Below, in pieces: positions 31,926 to 40,896 of a DNA stretch of 64,000 nucleotides. Source of the DNA: an uncultured Eubacteriales bacterium. Its GTDB lineage: Bacteria; Bacillota; Clostridia; Christensenellales; CAG-138. The DNA lies in the NCBI GenBank assembly GCA_900546845.1, contig UREK01000003.1, positions 32,129-96,128 of the forward strand, given 5' to 3'. Every line of letters starts with the position of its first letter. Position 1 is the stretch's first letter. A model generated the notes under the pieces. That model did no database searches. It saw only the letters and a program-made list of their open reading frames with translations, and was not told where the DNA came from. The translations under genes and the position numbers were made by a program.

Positions 31926-32957
31926 ATGGAACAGAGGGAAATCATTCGCATCGAAGGGCTGACAAAACGGTTCTCCGGCAAAAACGGCGACGTCGTCGCG
32001 CTCGAGAATATCGACCTTTCGATCAACGTGGGGGAAATATTCGGGATCATTGGGCTTTCCGGCGCGGGAAAGAGCACGCTCGTGCGGTGCATCAACCTGC
32101 TGGAACGGCCGACGGAAGGGCGCGTGACCGTGGCCGGGCAGGAGCTTTCCGCCCTCAAGGGGAGGCAGCTGCGGGAGGCGCGGCGTGGGATCGGGATGAT
32201 CTTTCAGCAGTTCAACCTGCTGATGCAGCGCACAGCGCTTGAGAACATCTGCTTCCCACTCCTGCTCGCGGGCGTGAACCGGCGTGACGCAGAGAAGCGC
32301 GCACTGGAACTGCTTGAGATTGTAGGCCTTGCCGAAAAGCGCAGCGCCTATCCGGCGCAGCTTTCCGGCGGGCAGAAGCAGCGCGTTGCAATCGCCCGGG
32401 CGCTCGCTAACGAGCCAAAGGTGCTCTTGTGCGACGAGGCGACGAGCGCCCTCGACCCGACGACCACGCGCTCCATCCTTTCTTTGCTCAAGGAGATCAA
32501 CGAGCGGCTTGGCATCACCGTGATCGTCATCACCCACGAGATGCGCGTGGTGGAGGAGATCTGCTCCCGCGTAGCGATTCTGGATGCGAGCCACGTGGCT
32601 GAACTCGGGAGGGTGGAAGAAATTTTCCGCCGCCCAAAGACCGCGGCGGCGCGGCGGCTGCTGTTCCCGGGACGGGAGCAGCAGCCGGAAGTTCCGGCGT
32701 TTGGGGCGAAAAACCAGAGGATGCTCCGCATCGTGTTCGACGGAATGACTCCCTTCGAGCCCGTCATCGCCAACATGGTGCTCGCTTGCGGCGCGCCGGT
32801 AAATATCCTGTTCGCAAACACGCGGGCTATTGAAGGGAAAACTGTCGGGCAGATGATCGTGCAGCTCCCGGAGGCGGAGGACGCGGGCGCCCGCATCGCG
32901 GCGTATCTCAACACGCAAAACGTACATTATGAGGAGGTGGCGGACGATGTTCTCTAA
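31926..32957 (+). CDS. metN: Methionine ABC transporter ATP-binding protein MetN
   Basis: This 343-residue ATPase powers the MetNIQ methionine importer. Walker A is GLSGAGKST (43-51), the signature is LSGGQKQR, and Walker B is VLLCDEATSALD followed by ITHEM with the switch His. The last 80 residues (from RMLRIVFDGMTPFEP) are the NIL/C2 domain that binds L-methionine and shuts the transporter down when the cell is replete. ATG 31926 lies five bases after GAGG; a GTG at 31920 is less likely. It overlaps metI by 11 bases. Expression is probably set by the Met leader and terminator upstream. Confidence 0.95.
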   Translation: MEQREIIRIEGLTKRFSGKNGDVVALENIDLSINVGEIFGIIGLSGAGKSTLVRCINLLERPTEGRVTVAGQELSALKGRQLREARRGIGMIFQQFNLLMQRTALENICFPLLLAGVNRRDAEKRALELLEIVGLAEKRSAYPAQLSGGQKQRVAIARALANEPKVLLCDEATSALDPTTTRSILSLLKEINERLGITVIVITHEMRVVEEICSRVAILDASHVAELGRVEEIFRRPKTAAARRLLFPGREQQPEVPAFGAKNQRMLRIVFDGMTPFEPVIANMVLACGAPVNILFANTRAIEGKTVGQMIVQLPEAEDAGARIAAYLNTQNVHYEEVADDVL

Positions 32958-33609
32958 GGAAATGCTGAATCTGCTTTTGGAGGGGACGTTCGAAACGTTC
33001 TACATGGTGATCGTATCCACGCTGTTTTCCTATGCACTTGGCCTGCCGCTCGGCGTGCTCCTCGTCGTGAGCGATAAGGATGGCATCCACCCGATGCCGG
33101 CGCTCAACCGCGTGCTCGGCGTTGCGATCAATCTGCTGCGCAGCGCGCCGTTCCTGATCCTGCTCGTGGCGCTCACACCGGTGACGCGTGCGATTGTTGG
33201 CACCTCGCTCGGCTCCACGGCTACCATTGTGCCGCTTGTGATCGGCTCCGCGCCGTTTATCGCGCGGATGGTGGAATCCTCCCTCAAGGAGGTGGACGGC
33301 GGCGTGATCGAGGCGGCGCAGTCCATGGGCGCTTCCCCAATACAGATCATACTGCGCGTCTTGCTCCCGGAGGCAAAGCCTTCTCTCATGGTCGGCGCGG
33401 CACTCGCGATCACTACGATCCTTGGCTATTCCGCGATGGCCGGCTTTGTCGGCGGCGGCGGCCTTGGGACGATCGCCGTCAACTATGGCGTTCACCGCTA
33501 TCAGACGGACGTGATGCTTGTGACCCTCGCCCTGCTCGTGATTATCGTGCAGGTGTTCCAAGAGGTCGGCATGCGCATCGCGGCCCGGATCGATAAGCGG
33601 AGAAGATAA
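32947..33609 (+). CDS. metI: Methionine ABC transporter permease MetI
   Basis: This 220-residue membrane protein has five or six helices and the MetI pattern: LLEGTFETFYMVIVSTLFSYALGLPLGVLL near the start, and the coupling loop EAAQSMGASPIQIILRVLLPEA, which contacts MetN. The GFVGGGGLGTIAVNYGVHRYQTDVM block near the C-terminus is typical. The ATG at 32947, inside the end of metN, has GGAGGTGG upstream and brings the length to that of known MetI proteins. Confidence 0.95.
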   Translation: MFSKEMLNLLLEGTFETFYMVIVSTLFSYALGLPLGVLLVVSDKDGIHPMPALNRVLGVAINLLRSAPFLILLVALTPVTRAIVGTSLGSTATIVPLVIGSAPFIARMVESSLKEVDGGVIEAAQSMGASPIQIILRVLLPEAKPSLMVGAALAITTILGYSAMAGFVGGGGLGTIAVNYGVHRYQTDVMLVTLALLVIIVQVFQEVGMRIAARIDKRRR

Positions 33610-33644
33610 AACAGCTTTCAATTATTTTTAGGAGGAAAACAAAC

Positions 33645-34457
33645 ATGAAAAAGGCACTCGCACTCACATTCGCAACACTGCTTGCGCTCGCGCTCTTCGC
33701 GGGCTGCTCCAAATCCAAGACGGATCCCGGCACGATCGTGGTCGGCGCATCGGTAACCCCGCATGCGGAGATCCTCGAGCAAGTCCGCGGCCTGCTCAAG
33801 GAAAAGGGCTTTGAGCTTGAAATCGTCGAATTCACAGAGTATGTGATGCCAAACACCGCGCTTGAGGACGGCGACCTTGACGCAAACTTCTTCCAACACA
33901 AGCCCTATATGGACGATTTCAACGCCAACAACGGCACGCACCTGGTTTCCGTCGCAACGGTGCATTATGAACCCTTCGGCATCTATCCCGGCAAGACCGC
34001 TTCTATCGAAGAATTGGCGGACGGCGCGACAATCGCCATCCCCAACGACGGCTCGAACGAGGCGCGCGCACTCCTGCTGCTGGAAGCAGAGGGCTTAATC
34101 AAGCTCAAGGCCGATGCGGGCATGACCGCCACCAAGATCGACATCGCGGAGAACCCGAAGAACCTGGAGATCCTGGAGATCGAAGCCGCGCAGCTCACCC
34201 GTTCCCTTGCGGATGTGGATCTCGCCGTCATCAACGGCAACTATGCCATTCAGGGAGGCCTTTCGGCATCAAAGGACGCGATTGCCGTGGAGGATAAGGA
34301 TTCCCTTGCCGCCGATACCTATGCGAATATCATCGCGGTAAAGGAGGGGAACGAGGATACCGAAAAGACGAAGGCGCTCATCGAAGCGATCCAGAGCGAC
34401 ACCGTGCTCAGCTACATCGAGGCGACCTACGACGGCGCGGTAATTCCGAAGTTCTAA
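33645..34457 (+). CDS. metQ: Methionine-binding lipoprotein MetQ (NlpA family)
   Basis: This 270-residue lipoprotein is the substrate-binding part of MetNIQ. The signal peptide ends in the lipobox LFAGC, and the mature protein has NlpA/MetQ motifs: VVGASVTPHAEIL, DANFFQHKPYMDDFN, and ATVHYEPFGIYPGK. The AVINGNYA segment holds the Asn that contacts the ligand backbone in known MetQ structures. TTTAGGAGGAAAAC precedes the ATG. NlpA-type proteins bind L-Met and sometimes D-Met or Met peptides; the Met-rich leader upstream supports methionine as the main ligand. Confidence 0.94.
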   Translation: MKKALALTFATLLALALFAGCSKSKTDPGTIVVGASVTPHAEILEQVRGLLKEKGFELEIVEFTEYVMPNTALEDGDLDANFFQHKPYMDDFNANNGTHLVSVATVHYEPFGIYPGKTASIEELADGATIAIPNDGSNEARALLLLEAEGLIKLKADAGMTATKIDIAENPKNLEILEIEAAQLTRSLADVDLAVINGNYAIQGGLSASKDAIAVEDKDSLAADTYANIIAVKEGNEDTEKTKALIEAIQSDTVLSYIEATYDGAVIPKF

Positions 34458-34470
34458 CCCTAAAAGCGGG

Positions 34471-34503
34471 AAGGCCGCCTTGCATTGCGCGGGGCGGCCT
34501 TTT
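34471..34503 (+). terminator. Intrinsic terminator of the metNIQ operon
   Basis: AAGGCCGCC (34471-34479) and GGCGGCCTT (34493-34501) form a perfect 9-bp stem with a 13-base loop, followed by TT and AT-rich sequence. It lies 13 bases past the metQ stop. Confidence 0.8.
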
Positions 34504-34508
34504 ATAAT
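34480..34508 (+). promoter_or_regulatory. Promoter of tcdA embedded in the metQ terminator
   Basis: TTGCAT (34480-34485, in the terminator loop), a 17-base spacer and a perfect TATAAT (34503-34508) lie just before tcdA. The -35 is weak but the spacing is ideal. Confidence 0.5.
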
Positions 34509-34541
34509 GTTAAAAAAGAACTTGGGAAACAGGTGGGAAAT

Positions 34542-35258
34542 ATGGTTCCAGAGCAGTTTATCCGGACGGCGCTTCTGCTGGGCGAGAACGGCGTGGAGCG
34601 GCTGCGGCGCGCATCCGTCGCCATCTTCGGGATCGGCGGCGTCGGCTCATTTGCAGCCGAGGCGCTTGCGCGCGCGGGAGTCGGGCGGCTTTTGCTGGTT
34701 GACCCGGACGCAGTCGCGGAAAGCAACCTCAACCGGCAGCTGATCGCGCTGCACTCTACCATCGGCCGAAACAAGGCGGAGGTCATGCGGGAACGCATCC
34801 TGGATATTAACCCGGATGCGGATGTAATTGCACTGCCCCTGTTTTACGAGGCGGCGACGGCGGATGCGGTTTCGCTTTCGGGGTATGACTACATCGTGGA
34901 TGCGATCGACACCGTTTCATCCAAGCTGCTTTTGATCGAACGGGCAATGGCGCTCGGCATCCCCGTCATCAGCAGCATGGGGGCCGGCAACAAGCTCGAC
35001 CCGGCCGCGTTTGAGGCTGCGGATATTTACGAAACCTCCATTTGCCCGCTGGCGCGCGTGATGCGGCGGGAACTCAAAAAGCGGGGAATACCTTCGCTGC
35101 GCGTGGTCTATTCCCGGGAGGAGCCGGCCGCGCCAAAGTTCGGCGTAGCGCCTGTTCCGGGCAAGCGGCAAACGCCCGGCAGCGTCTCCTTCGTGCCTTC
35201 CGCCGCGGGGCTGATCCTCGCGGGCGAGGTCGTGCGCGCGCTCACAAAAACGGAATAA
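34542..35258 (+). CDS. tcdA: ThiF/MoeB/HesA-family protein, tRNA threonylcarbamoyladenosine dehydratase (TcdA) type
   Basis: This 238-residue E1-like enzyme adenylates a carboxylate. The ATP-binding Rossmann motif GIGGVGSFAAEALARAGVG (about residues 29-47), the SNLNRQL block, the DAIDTVSSK motif, and the Cys in ETSICPLARVMR match TcdA, which dehydrates threonylcarbamoyl-adenosine at tRNA position 37 into its cyclic form. The start is ATG 34542 after CAGGTGGGAAA. It is monocistronic or leads into sigG 70 bases later. Other ThiF-family roles (ThiF, MoeB) fit less well because no sulfur-carrier gene is near. Confidence 0.87.
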   Translation: MVPEQFIRTALLLGENGVERLRRASVAIFGIGGVGSFAAEALARAGVGRLLLVDPDAVAESNLNRQLIALHSTIGRNKAEVMRERILDINPDADVIALPLFYEAATADAVSLSGYDYIVDAIDTVSSKLLLIERAMALGIPVISSMGAGNKLDPAAFEAADIYETSICPLARVMRRELKKRGIPSLRVVYSREEPAAPKFGVAPVPGKRQTPGSVSFVPSAAGLILAGEVVRALTKTE

Positions 35259-35327
35259 CGGATCGCTCTTCCGGCAATCCTAGGATAAAAGCGCGCGCTT
35301 GGCGCGCAAGTCCTGGGAGGTGCCCGA

Positions 35328-36101
35328 ATGGCGTTAAACAAAGTCGATATTTGCGGAATGGATACATCCAAGCTCCCTATGATGACGCATAAGCGCAGCA
35401 GGGAGCTTCTTGTACGCATCAAGGAGGGCGACACCGAAGCGCGGGAGGAGTTCATCCAGGGAAATCTGCGCCTTGTGCTCAGCGTGATCCAGCGCTTTTC
35501 CGGCCGCGGCGAGCAGATGGACGACCTGTTCCAGGTCGGCTGCATCGGCCTCATCAAGGCAATTGACAACTTTAACCTTGCCCTGGACGTGCGCTTTTCC
35601 ACCTATGCCGTGCCGATGATCATCGGGGAGCTCCGGCGCTACCTCCGGGACAATACCGCTATGCGCGTGAGCCGCTCTCTGCGGGATACGGCCTATAAAG
35701 CGCTTCAGATGCGCAACAAGCTCATGGAGGAAAACGCGCGGGAACCGCACATCAGCGAGGTCGCAAAGGCGCTCGGGATGAAGGAAGAGGATGTGGTGTT
35801 CGCGCTCGACGCCATCCAGGATCCAGTGTCCCTGTTCGAGCCGATCTACCATGATGACGGTGATGCGATCTACGTCATGGATCAGGTGCGGGATGAGCGC
35901 AGCTCGGACGACCTTTGGCTTGACGGCATCGCCATCGAAGGCGGGCTCGGCAAGCTCGGCGCGCGCGAGCGGCGCATCATCGAGCTGCGTTTTTTCCACG
36001 GCAGGACGCAGATGGAGGTTGCCTCCGAGATCGGGATCAGTCAGGCGCAGGTTTCCCGGTTGGAAAAGAGCGCGCTCAAGCACATGCGCAAATACGTCTG
36101 A
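35328..36101 (+). CDS. sigG: Sporulation sigma factor SigG
   Basis: This 257-residue sigma-70-family protein is the late forespore factor sigma-G. The N-terminus NKVDICGMDTSKLPMM is the sigma-G hallmark that contacts regulators such as Gin/CsfB. It is followed by region 2 (GNLRLVLSVIQRFSGRGEQMDDLFQVGCIGLIKAIDNF), region 3, and region 4 (FFHGRTQMEVASEIGISQAQVSRLEKSALKHM). GGGAGGTGCCCGA precedes the ATG. In Bacillus sigG follows spoIIGA-sigE; those are not in this window, and here it leads into yqfC-yqfD. Confidence 0.96.
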   Translation: MALNKVDICGMDTSKLPMMTHKRSRELLVRIKEGDTEAREEFIQGNLRLVLSVIQRFSGRGEQMDDLFQVGCIGLIKAIDNFNLALDVRFSTYAVPMIIGELRRYLRDNTAMRVSRSLRDTAYKALQMRNKLMEENAREPHISEVAKALGMKEEDVVFALDAIQDPVSLFEPIYHDDGDAIYVMDQVRDERSSDDLWLDGIAIEGGLGKLGARERRIIELRFFHGRTQMEVASEIGISQAQVSRLEKSALKHMRKYV

Positions 36102-36141
36102 CCAGGACACAAAACAAGCCTACTTTTTTACCGCTGCCCCG

Positions 36142-36149
36142 CATACATA
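36142..36149 (+). promoter_or_regulatory. Candidate sigma-E -10 element upstream of yqfC
   Basis: CATACATA closely matches the sigma-E -10 (CATACA-n-T) and lies 24 bases before the yqfC start, but the matching -35 region (about 36121-36127) is poor. yqfC and yqfD are sigma-E-dependent in Bacillus. Confidence 0.3.
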
Positions 36150-36172
36150 TGACCGTATGGGGGCGGTTTGCT

Positions 36173-36457
36173 ATGTCCAATAAAAAGCGAAAAATCAAGC
36201 TGGGGCGGCGCGTCACAGAAGCGCTGGATCTCCCGGAAGAGACGGTTTCCGGCCTGCCGAAGCTGACGGTGCAGGGCAGGGAACGCATGCTTGTGGAAAA
36301 CCACAGGGGCATCTTTGAATGCGGGGAGCGCGTCGTGCGGCTGCATACGGCCTGCGGCATCCTGCGCATCACGGGGGAGGCGCTGACGCTGCTGGAGCTT
36401 TCAGCTGAGCGGCTGTATATTGCAGGAATGCTGTGCGGCGTAGAATACGAGCCGTGA
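36173..36457 (+). CDS. yqfC: Sporulation protein YqfC
   Basis: This 94-residue protein matches YqfC, a small mother-cell sporulation protein of unknown mechanism. The basic N-terminus is followed by EALDLPEETVSGLPKLTVQG, then MLVENHRGIFECGE and the GILRITGEALTLLELSAERLYIAG strand-rich end; the VENHRGI block is the family's clearest mark. The start is ATG 36173 after GGGGGCGG; the frame is open to 36149 but without a ribosome-binding site. It is followed by yqfD, its invariable neighbour. Confidence 0.9.
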   Translation: MSNKKRKIKLGRRVTEALDLPEETVSGLPKLTVQGRERMLVENHRGIFECGERVVRLHTACGILRITGEALTLLELSAERLYIAGMLCGVEYEP

Positions 36458-36522
36458 GCCAGCCGGCCTGGGAGTGGATAAAAATTAAGAAAAGTTTGTG
36501 AATTTTCGTTTGGGAGCGGCCG

Positions 36523-37728
36523 ATGTTGACAGGCATATGGAATTCTGTTGCCGGATATGTTATCATTGAAATCAAAGGCAAAGGGCTGGAACGGTTCCTG
36601 AACCGCGCTATACAGAGCGGCGTAGAGATCTGGCGTGTGCGGCGCACGGGCACGGCCACCGTCACGGCCCGCGTGAGCGTCGCTGGATTTTATGCACTGC
36701 ATACGCTCGTGCGCGGGCAGAATATCCGGGTGCGCATCCTGGAAAAGCGCGGGCTGATCATGCGCCTTTCCAAATTCCGTTTCCGTAAGGTGCTGCTCTA
36801 TGGCTGGGTGATCGTGCTGGCGCTCCTCGTGGCGGCTTCGCGGCGCATCTGGTTCATCGAGGTGGACGGCTGCGATACGGTGCAGGAAGCGGAGGTGATC
36901 GCGCTGCTCGATGAAATGGAGGTGCGCGTCGGCGCGCGGCGCACGGCGGTGCCCACATCACAGCTGGGCAATGCGCTCATGGCTTCTGATCCGCGCATTG
37001 CATGGGCGGGCGCAAAGCTTTATGGCGTGACGCTGCGGGTATCCTTGCAGGAGGCGGAGGCGATCCCAGAGCTCCCCTCCGGCGAGGCGGAAACGCCCGC
37101 AAGTATCTACGCGGCGAAGGACGGTGTGATCACGAGCATCACGGTATACGACGGCAAGGCAAAGGTGCATGCCGGGGATGCGGTGCTTGCAGGGCAGGAG
37201 CTGATCACAGGCGTGCTGCGCAGCGATGAGGAGCATACGCTTCTGACCCGCGCCCGGGGCAAGGTGACCGCGAAGGTGCTTTACCGCCTGGAGGCCACGG
37301 CGGGCCCAACGCTCGTGAAGCTGGCCGACACTGGAGAGACGCACGAATCTACGCGCCTCGGCCTGTTCGGCTGGGAACTGCTCTCAACCAGCTTTGCATC
37401 CGGTGCATGGGAGGACGCGCGGGAGGAGCCGCTTCACGGCTATGCGCTTACAAACTGCTTCCTGCCCCTTACGGCGGAGCATGTGCAGCTTTACGCGCTC
37501 GCCGAGCGGGAGAGCGCGGCGACGCAGGAGGAGCTCGCGCAGGCCGCCTTGCAAAAGGCGGAACGCGCCATGGCGAAAGCCCTGCCGCAGGATGCGCGCA
37601 TCCTTTCTAAGGAGAGCGGAACGGTTTTGCTGGAAAACGGCGCCGTGCGGGCGACAATCCTCGTCACGGCGGAAGAAAACATAGGGGAAACAAAGGAAAT
37701 AAAGGAACCAAATGGAGAACAGGACTGA
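36523..37728 (+). CDS. yqfD: Sporulation protein YqfD
   Basis: This 401-residue membrane protein is YqfD, required for normal sporulation in Bacillus. It has an N-terminal domain that starts VAGYVIIEIKGKGLERFLNRA, one membrane segment near residue 95 (VLLYGWVIVLALLVAASRRIWFIEVDG), and a large extracytoplasmic part with the YAAKDGVITSITVYDGKAKVHAGD motif, like the beta-barrel or hairpin region of the family. GGGAGCGG precedes the ATG. Its 3' end overlaps phoH by 17 bases. Confidence 0.92.
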   Translation: MLTGIWNSVAGYVIIEIKGKGLERFLNRAIQSGVEIWRVRRTGTATVTARVSVAGFYALHTLVRGQNIRVRILEKRGLIMRLSKFRFRKVLLYGWVIVLALLVAASRRIWFIEVDGCDTVQEAEVIALLDEMEVRVGARRTAVPTSQLGNALMASDPRIAWAGAKLYGVTLRVSLQEAEAIPELPSGEAETPASIYAAKDGVITSITVYDGKAKVHAGDAVLAGQELITGVLRSDEEHTLLTRARGKVTAKVLYRLEATAGPTLVKLADTGETHESTRLGLFGWELLSTSFASGAWEDAREEPLHGYALTNCFLPLTAEHVQLYALAERESAATQEELAQAALQKAERAMAKALPQDARILSKESGTVLLENGAVRATILVTAEENIGETKEIKEPNGEQD

Positions 37729-38746
37729 TTTGCTGCAATCGGAAGAGGAACTTCAGGCAACGGCGTCCGCGGAGAGCGCGGTGCGCACCGTTCCTGTGGA
37801 GTCCATGGATGAACTGATCCGCCTCTTCGGCGTATTTGACGAAAACCTCAAGATTATCGAGGATGAAACGGGTGCGCGCATCCGTACGGGCGGCGACAGC
37901 ATCCGCATCGAGGGGGAAGCGGCGAGCGTGGAGCTTGCCGCCACGGTTACGGACAAGCTGCTCATGACGCTGCGCCGCGGCGAAGCGGTCGACCGCAGCC
38001 GTATCCGCTACGCCGTCGATCTTGCAAAGGAAGGCAACGCGGAGCTGATTACGGAGCTTTTGGACGACGTTGTTGCCTTTACAAACAAAGGGCGGCGCAT
38101 CAAGTGCAAAACGCTCGGCCAGAAGAAATACGTCTCCGCATTGAAACGCCACACCGTCGTGTTCGGCGTCGGCCCGGCGGGCACAGGAAAGACGTATCTC
38201 GCCGTAGCGATGGCGGTGCTTGCCTATAAAAACAAGGAAGTGGAGAAGATCATCCTCACGCGCCCAGCCGTAGAGGCGGGGGAGAAGCTCGGCTTTTTGC
38301 CCGGCGACCTCCAGAATAAGGTAGACCCTTACCTGCGGCCGCTGTATGATGCGCTCTATGATTTTCTCGGCGCAGAGAGCTTCAAAAGCCTGAGCGAACG
38401 CGGTGTGATCGAGGTTGCGCCGCTCGCGTACATGCGCGGCCGCACGCTGAGCGACGCATACATCATCCTGGACGAGGCGCAGAACTGCACGATCGAGCAG
38501 ATGAAGATGTTCCTGACGCGCTTTGGCGAAGGTTCCCGCGTGGTCGTAACGGGCGACATCACGCAGATCGACCTGCCGCATGAGCGCAAAAGCGGCCTCG
38601 TGCATGCGCTCGACGTGCTCAAGGGCGTGGAAGGCATCGCGCAGATCTATCTAACACATAAGGACGTTGTGCGCCATGAGATGGTGCAGCGCATCATCAG
38701 CGCATACGACAGGGCGTACCGGAAAGACGGAAATACGGGGAGGTAA
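37712..38746 (+). CDS. phoH: PhoH family ATPase
   Basis: This 344-residue cytoplasmic ATPase has an N-terminal KH-like segment (LIRLFGVFDENLKIIEDETGARI), then a P-loop domain with Walker A GPAGTGKTYLA and Walker B YIILDEAQNC, and the TGDITQIDLP sensor region. PhoH proteins are linked to RNA metabolism, and their gene sits beside ybeY in many bacteria, here two genes away. AAAGGAACCAA precedes the ATG, which lies within the end of yqfD. Confidence 0.94.
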   Translation: MENRTDLLQSEEELQATASAESAVRTVPVESMDELIRLFGVFDENLKIIEDETGARIRTGGDSIRIEGEAASVELAATVTDKLLMTLRRGEAVDRSRIRYAVDLAKEGNAELITELLDDVVAFTNKGRRIKCKTLGQKKYVSALKRHTVVFGVGPAGTGKTYLAVAMAVLAYKNKEVEKIILTRPAVEAGEKLGFLPGDLQNKVDPYLRPLYDALYDFLGAESFKSLSERGVIEVAPLAYMRGRTLSDAYIILDEAQNCTIEQMKMFLTRFGEGSRVVVTGDITQIDLPHERKSGLVHALDVLKGVEGIAQIYLTHKDVVRHEMVQRIISAYDRAYRKDGNTGR

Positions 38747-38751
38747 GCGGA

Positions 38752-40896
38752 ATGGCGAAGCGCGAGGGCAAACGGGCGGCCACAAAGAAGAACATCAGGA
38801 TCCTTTCGCTCCTGCTTCTTGCCGTTGCGTTTATCATCACCTATTTTTCCGTGCTGACGGCGGCGACGCCGAAGAATTATGATGTAAAGGTAGGGGAGGC
38901 TTCGCCCTATACGATCTACGCGACGCGCAACGTGACGGATGAAGGAGCGACCGATGCGCTCCGGGACGCCGCGCGTGCGGCAGCGCAAACGGCTTACCGC
39001 ATTGACACGGCGCGCATCAGCGCCTGCATGGACGGCGCGAACGCATTTTTTTCCGCGCTCACGGCGCTGCGCGCGGAGGCTGATGGCCTGCGCCCCTCCA
39101 ACGCGGCAGAACAGAACCTGACAGCGGAGGACTGGGCCGGGCTGCTCAGCGCGGAGCAGACGGCGGCCTTTTGTGCTAAAACCAAACCCGCGTTGGAAGA
39201 AGCCCAGCTTTACGTGGTGCTCGCCGCGGGGACATCCGAGCTCCAACTCATGAAGGATCTTGTGCTGCCGAAGCTTGAAACCTCTCTGAACGCAGGCCTT
39301 CCTGCGGAGGGGCTCGCCTCGGTGAAGGCCACCTGCGTGCGGGAGGTCAACGCAACTACAAGCCTCACAGCCGGCATCAAGGATGTGGCCGGCCTTGTGG
39401 TCAGCACCTACATGGAACCGACACTCGTGGTGGACGAGGAGGCGACCGCCCTTGCACAGGAAGAGGCCGCGGCGGCCGTCGAACCCGTAGTGATCAAAAA
39501 GGGGGAGACGGTCGTGGAACGCGGCGCAGTGATCACAGCCGCACAATACGCAATCCTGAGCGACCTTGCGCTCGTTCGCGCGGAGCAAAACAACCTGCCG
39601 CTTATCCTTGGTACGCTGCTCATCCTTCTTGTCGCGTTCGCGCTGTTCACGCTTTACATTTACTTTTACCGCACAGAGGTGTTTTATGACATCAAGCGCA
39701 TGATCATCCTTACAGTGTTCACCGTGCTGACCATGCTCCTTGCGCTGCTTTGCAGCACGTTGGACGTCCGCATGAACCCCGCGCTCATCGCGGTGATGCT
39801 CACGGCGCTTCTTGTCTGCCCCCGCGTGGCGCTCGCGCAGAGCGCGCTGTTCGCAGTTGCACTCGGCCTGATGGCGAGCGGCAGCGGGACGGCGCTTTTG
39901 AGCGTGGATTCCTTTATGCTGGCCGTCTCCACGCTTGCGGCGGGTGCAGCGAGCGTGTTTGCGCTCCGCAGGACGCAGAGCAGAGCCGCTTTGATCGCGG
40001 CAGGCGCGGTCGGCGGCGCGGCTGCGTCGCTTGTTGTCACGGCCGTGATGCTCATGGCAAAGGAGACGTTCCTTTCCGTGCTCGCCGGCATCGGCTGGAC
40101 GATGGGGAGCTGCATGCTTGCGGCGCTTCTTGTGACTGGATCGCTCTCCATTTGGGAGAACCTTTTCGATGTGGCGACGACTGCTCGCCTGAGCGAACTG
40201 AGCAACACGAACCATCCGCTGCTCAAGCAGCTTATGGTAGAAGCGCCGGGTACCTATCAGCATTCCGTGACGGTTGCTGCGCTTGCGGAAGCGGCGGCAG
40301 AGCGCGTAGGGGCGGATCCGCTGCTTGCGCGCGTGGGCGCGTTGTTTCACGACGTTGGCAAACTGCGCCGCCCGCTATATTTCAAGGAAAACCAGAAGAG
40401 TGGCGAGAACATTCACGATACGCTGCCTCCGCTTGAAAGCGCGCAGACGATCATCGCCCACCAGAAGGATGGCGTGACTTTGCTCACGCGCTACAAGATG
40501 CCTTCCGCCGTGATCCGTATTGCGGCGGAGCACCATGGCAATGCGCTCATGACGTATTTTTACTACAAAGCGAAGCAAGCGGAGGGCGACAAGGTGCAGG
40601 CCAAGAACTTTCGCTATTCCGGGAGCCGGCCCTCTACAAAGGAGAGCGCTATTGTGATGCTGGCGGATTCCTGCGAGGCCGCAGTGCGCTCGCTGGGCGA
40701 TACGAATCGCGAAAAGGTCGATGAGATGGTACACAAGGTCATCTACGGCAAGATGACGGACAGCGACAACATGATGACCAACGCGCCGCTGACCCTCGCC
40801 GAGTTCACGGAGATCGAAAAGAGCTTCCTCAAGACCTTTGGCGGCATCATGCATGACCGCATCGAATACCCGGATCTTGCAGAGGTAAACAAATGA
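38752..40896 (+). CDS. pgpH: Cyclic-di-AMP phosphodiesterase PgpH (7TM-HD family)
   Basis: This 714-residue membrane enzyme degrades c-di-AMP. Order of domains: an N-terminal helix (ILSLLLLAVAFIITYFSVL), an extracellular 7TMR-HDED domain (about 45-280), seven helices (about 285-490), and a cytoplasmic HD domain with QHSVTVAALAE, LFHDVGKLRRP, and later AEHHGN and ADSCEAA metal-binding motifs. A short GAGGTAAGCGG precedes the ATG, 5 bases past phoH. Its stop overlaps ybeY (ATGA). Confidence 0.94.
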   Translation: MAKREGKRAATKKNIRILSLLLLAVAFIITYFSVLTAATPKNYDVKVGEASPYTIYATRNVTDEGATDALRDAARAAAQTAYRIDTARISACMDGANAFFSALTALRAEADGLRPSNAAEQNLTAEDWAGLLSAEQTAAFCAKTKPALEEAQLYVVLAAGTSELQLMKDLVLPKLETSLNAGLPAEGLASVKATCVREVNATTSLTAGIKDVAGLVVSTYMEPTLVVDEEATALAQEEAAAAVEPVVIKKGETVVERGAVITAAQYAILSDLALVRAEQNNLPLILGTLLILLVAFALFTLYIYFYRTEVFYDIKRMIILTVFTVLTMLLALLCSTLDVRMNPALIAVMLTALLVCPRVALAQSALFAVALGLMASGSGTALLSVDSFMLAVSTLAAGAASVFALRRTQSRAALIAAGAVGGAAASLVVTAVMLMAKETFLSVLAGIGWTMGSCMLAALLVTGSLSIWENLFDVATTARLSELSNTNHPLLKQLMVEAPGTYQHSVTVAALAEAAAERVGADPLLARVGALFHDVGKLRRPLYFKENQKSGENIHDTLPPLESAQTIIAHQKDGVTLLTRYKMPSAVIRIAAEHHGNALMTYFYYKAKQAEGDKVQAKNFRYSGSRPSTKESAIVMLADSCEAAVRSLGDTNREKVDEMVHKVIYGKMTDSDNMMTNAPLTLAEFTEIEKSFLKTFGGIMHDRIEYPDLAEVNK

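Noticed and set aside
31790..32242. 150-codon frame after the Met leader, with GAGGAGG at the leader stop and an ATG at 31862
   Set aside because: The ATG is about 15 bases from the GGAGG, the frame runs through the terminator and then out of phase through metN, and it reads like shifted coding sequence.
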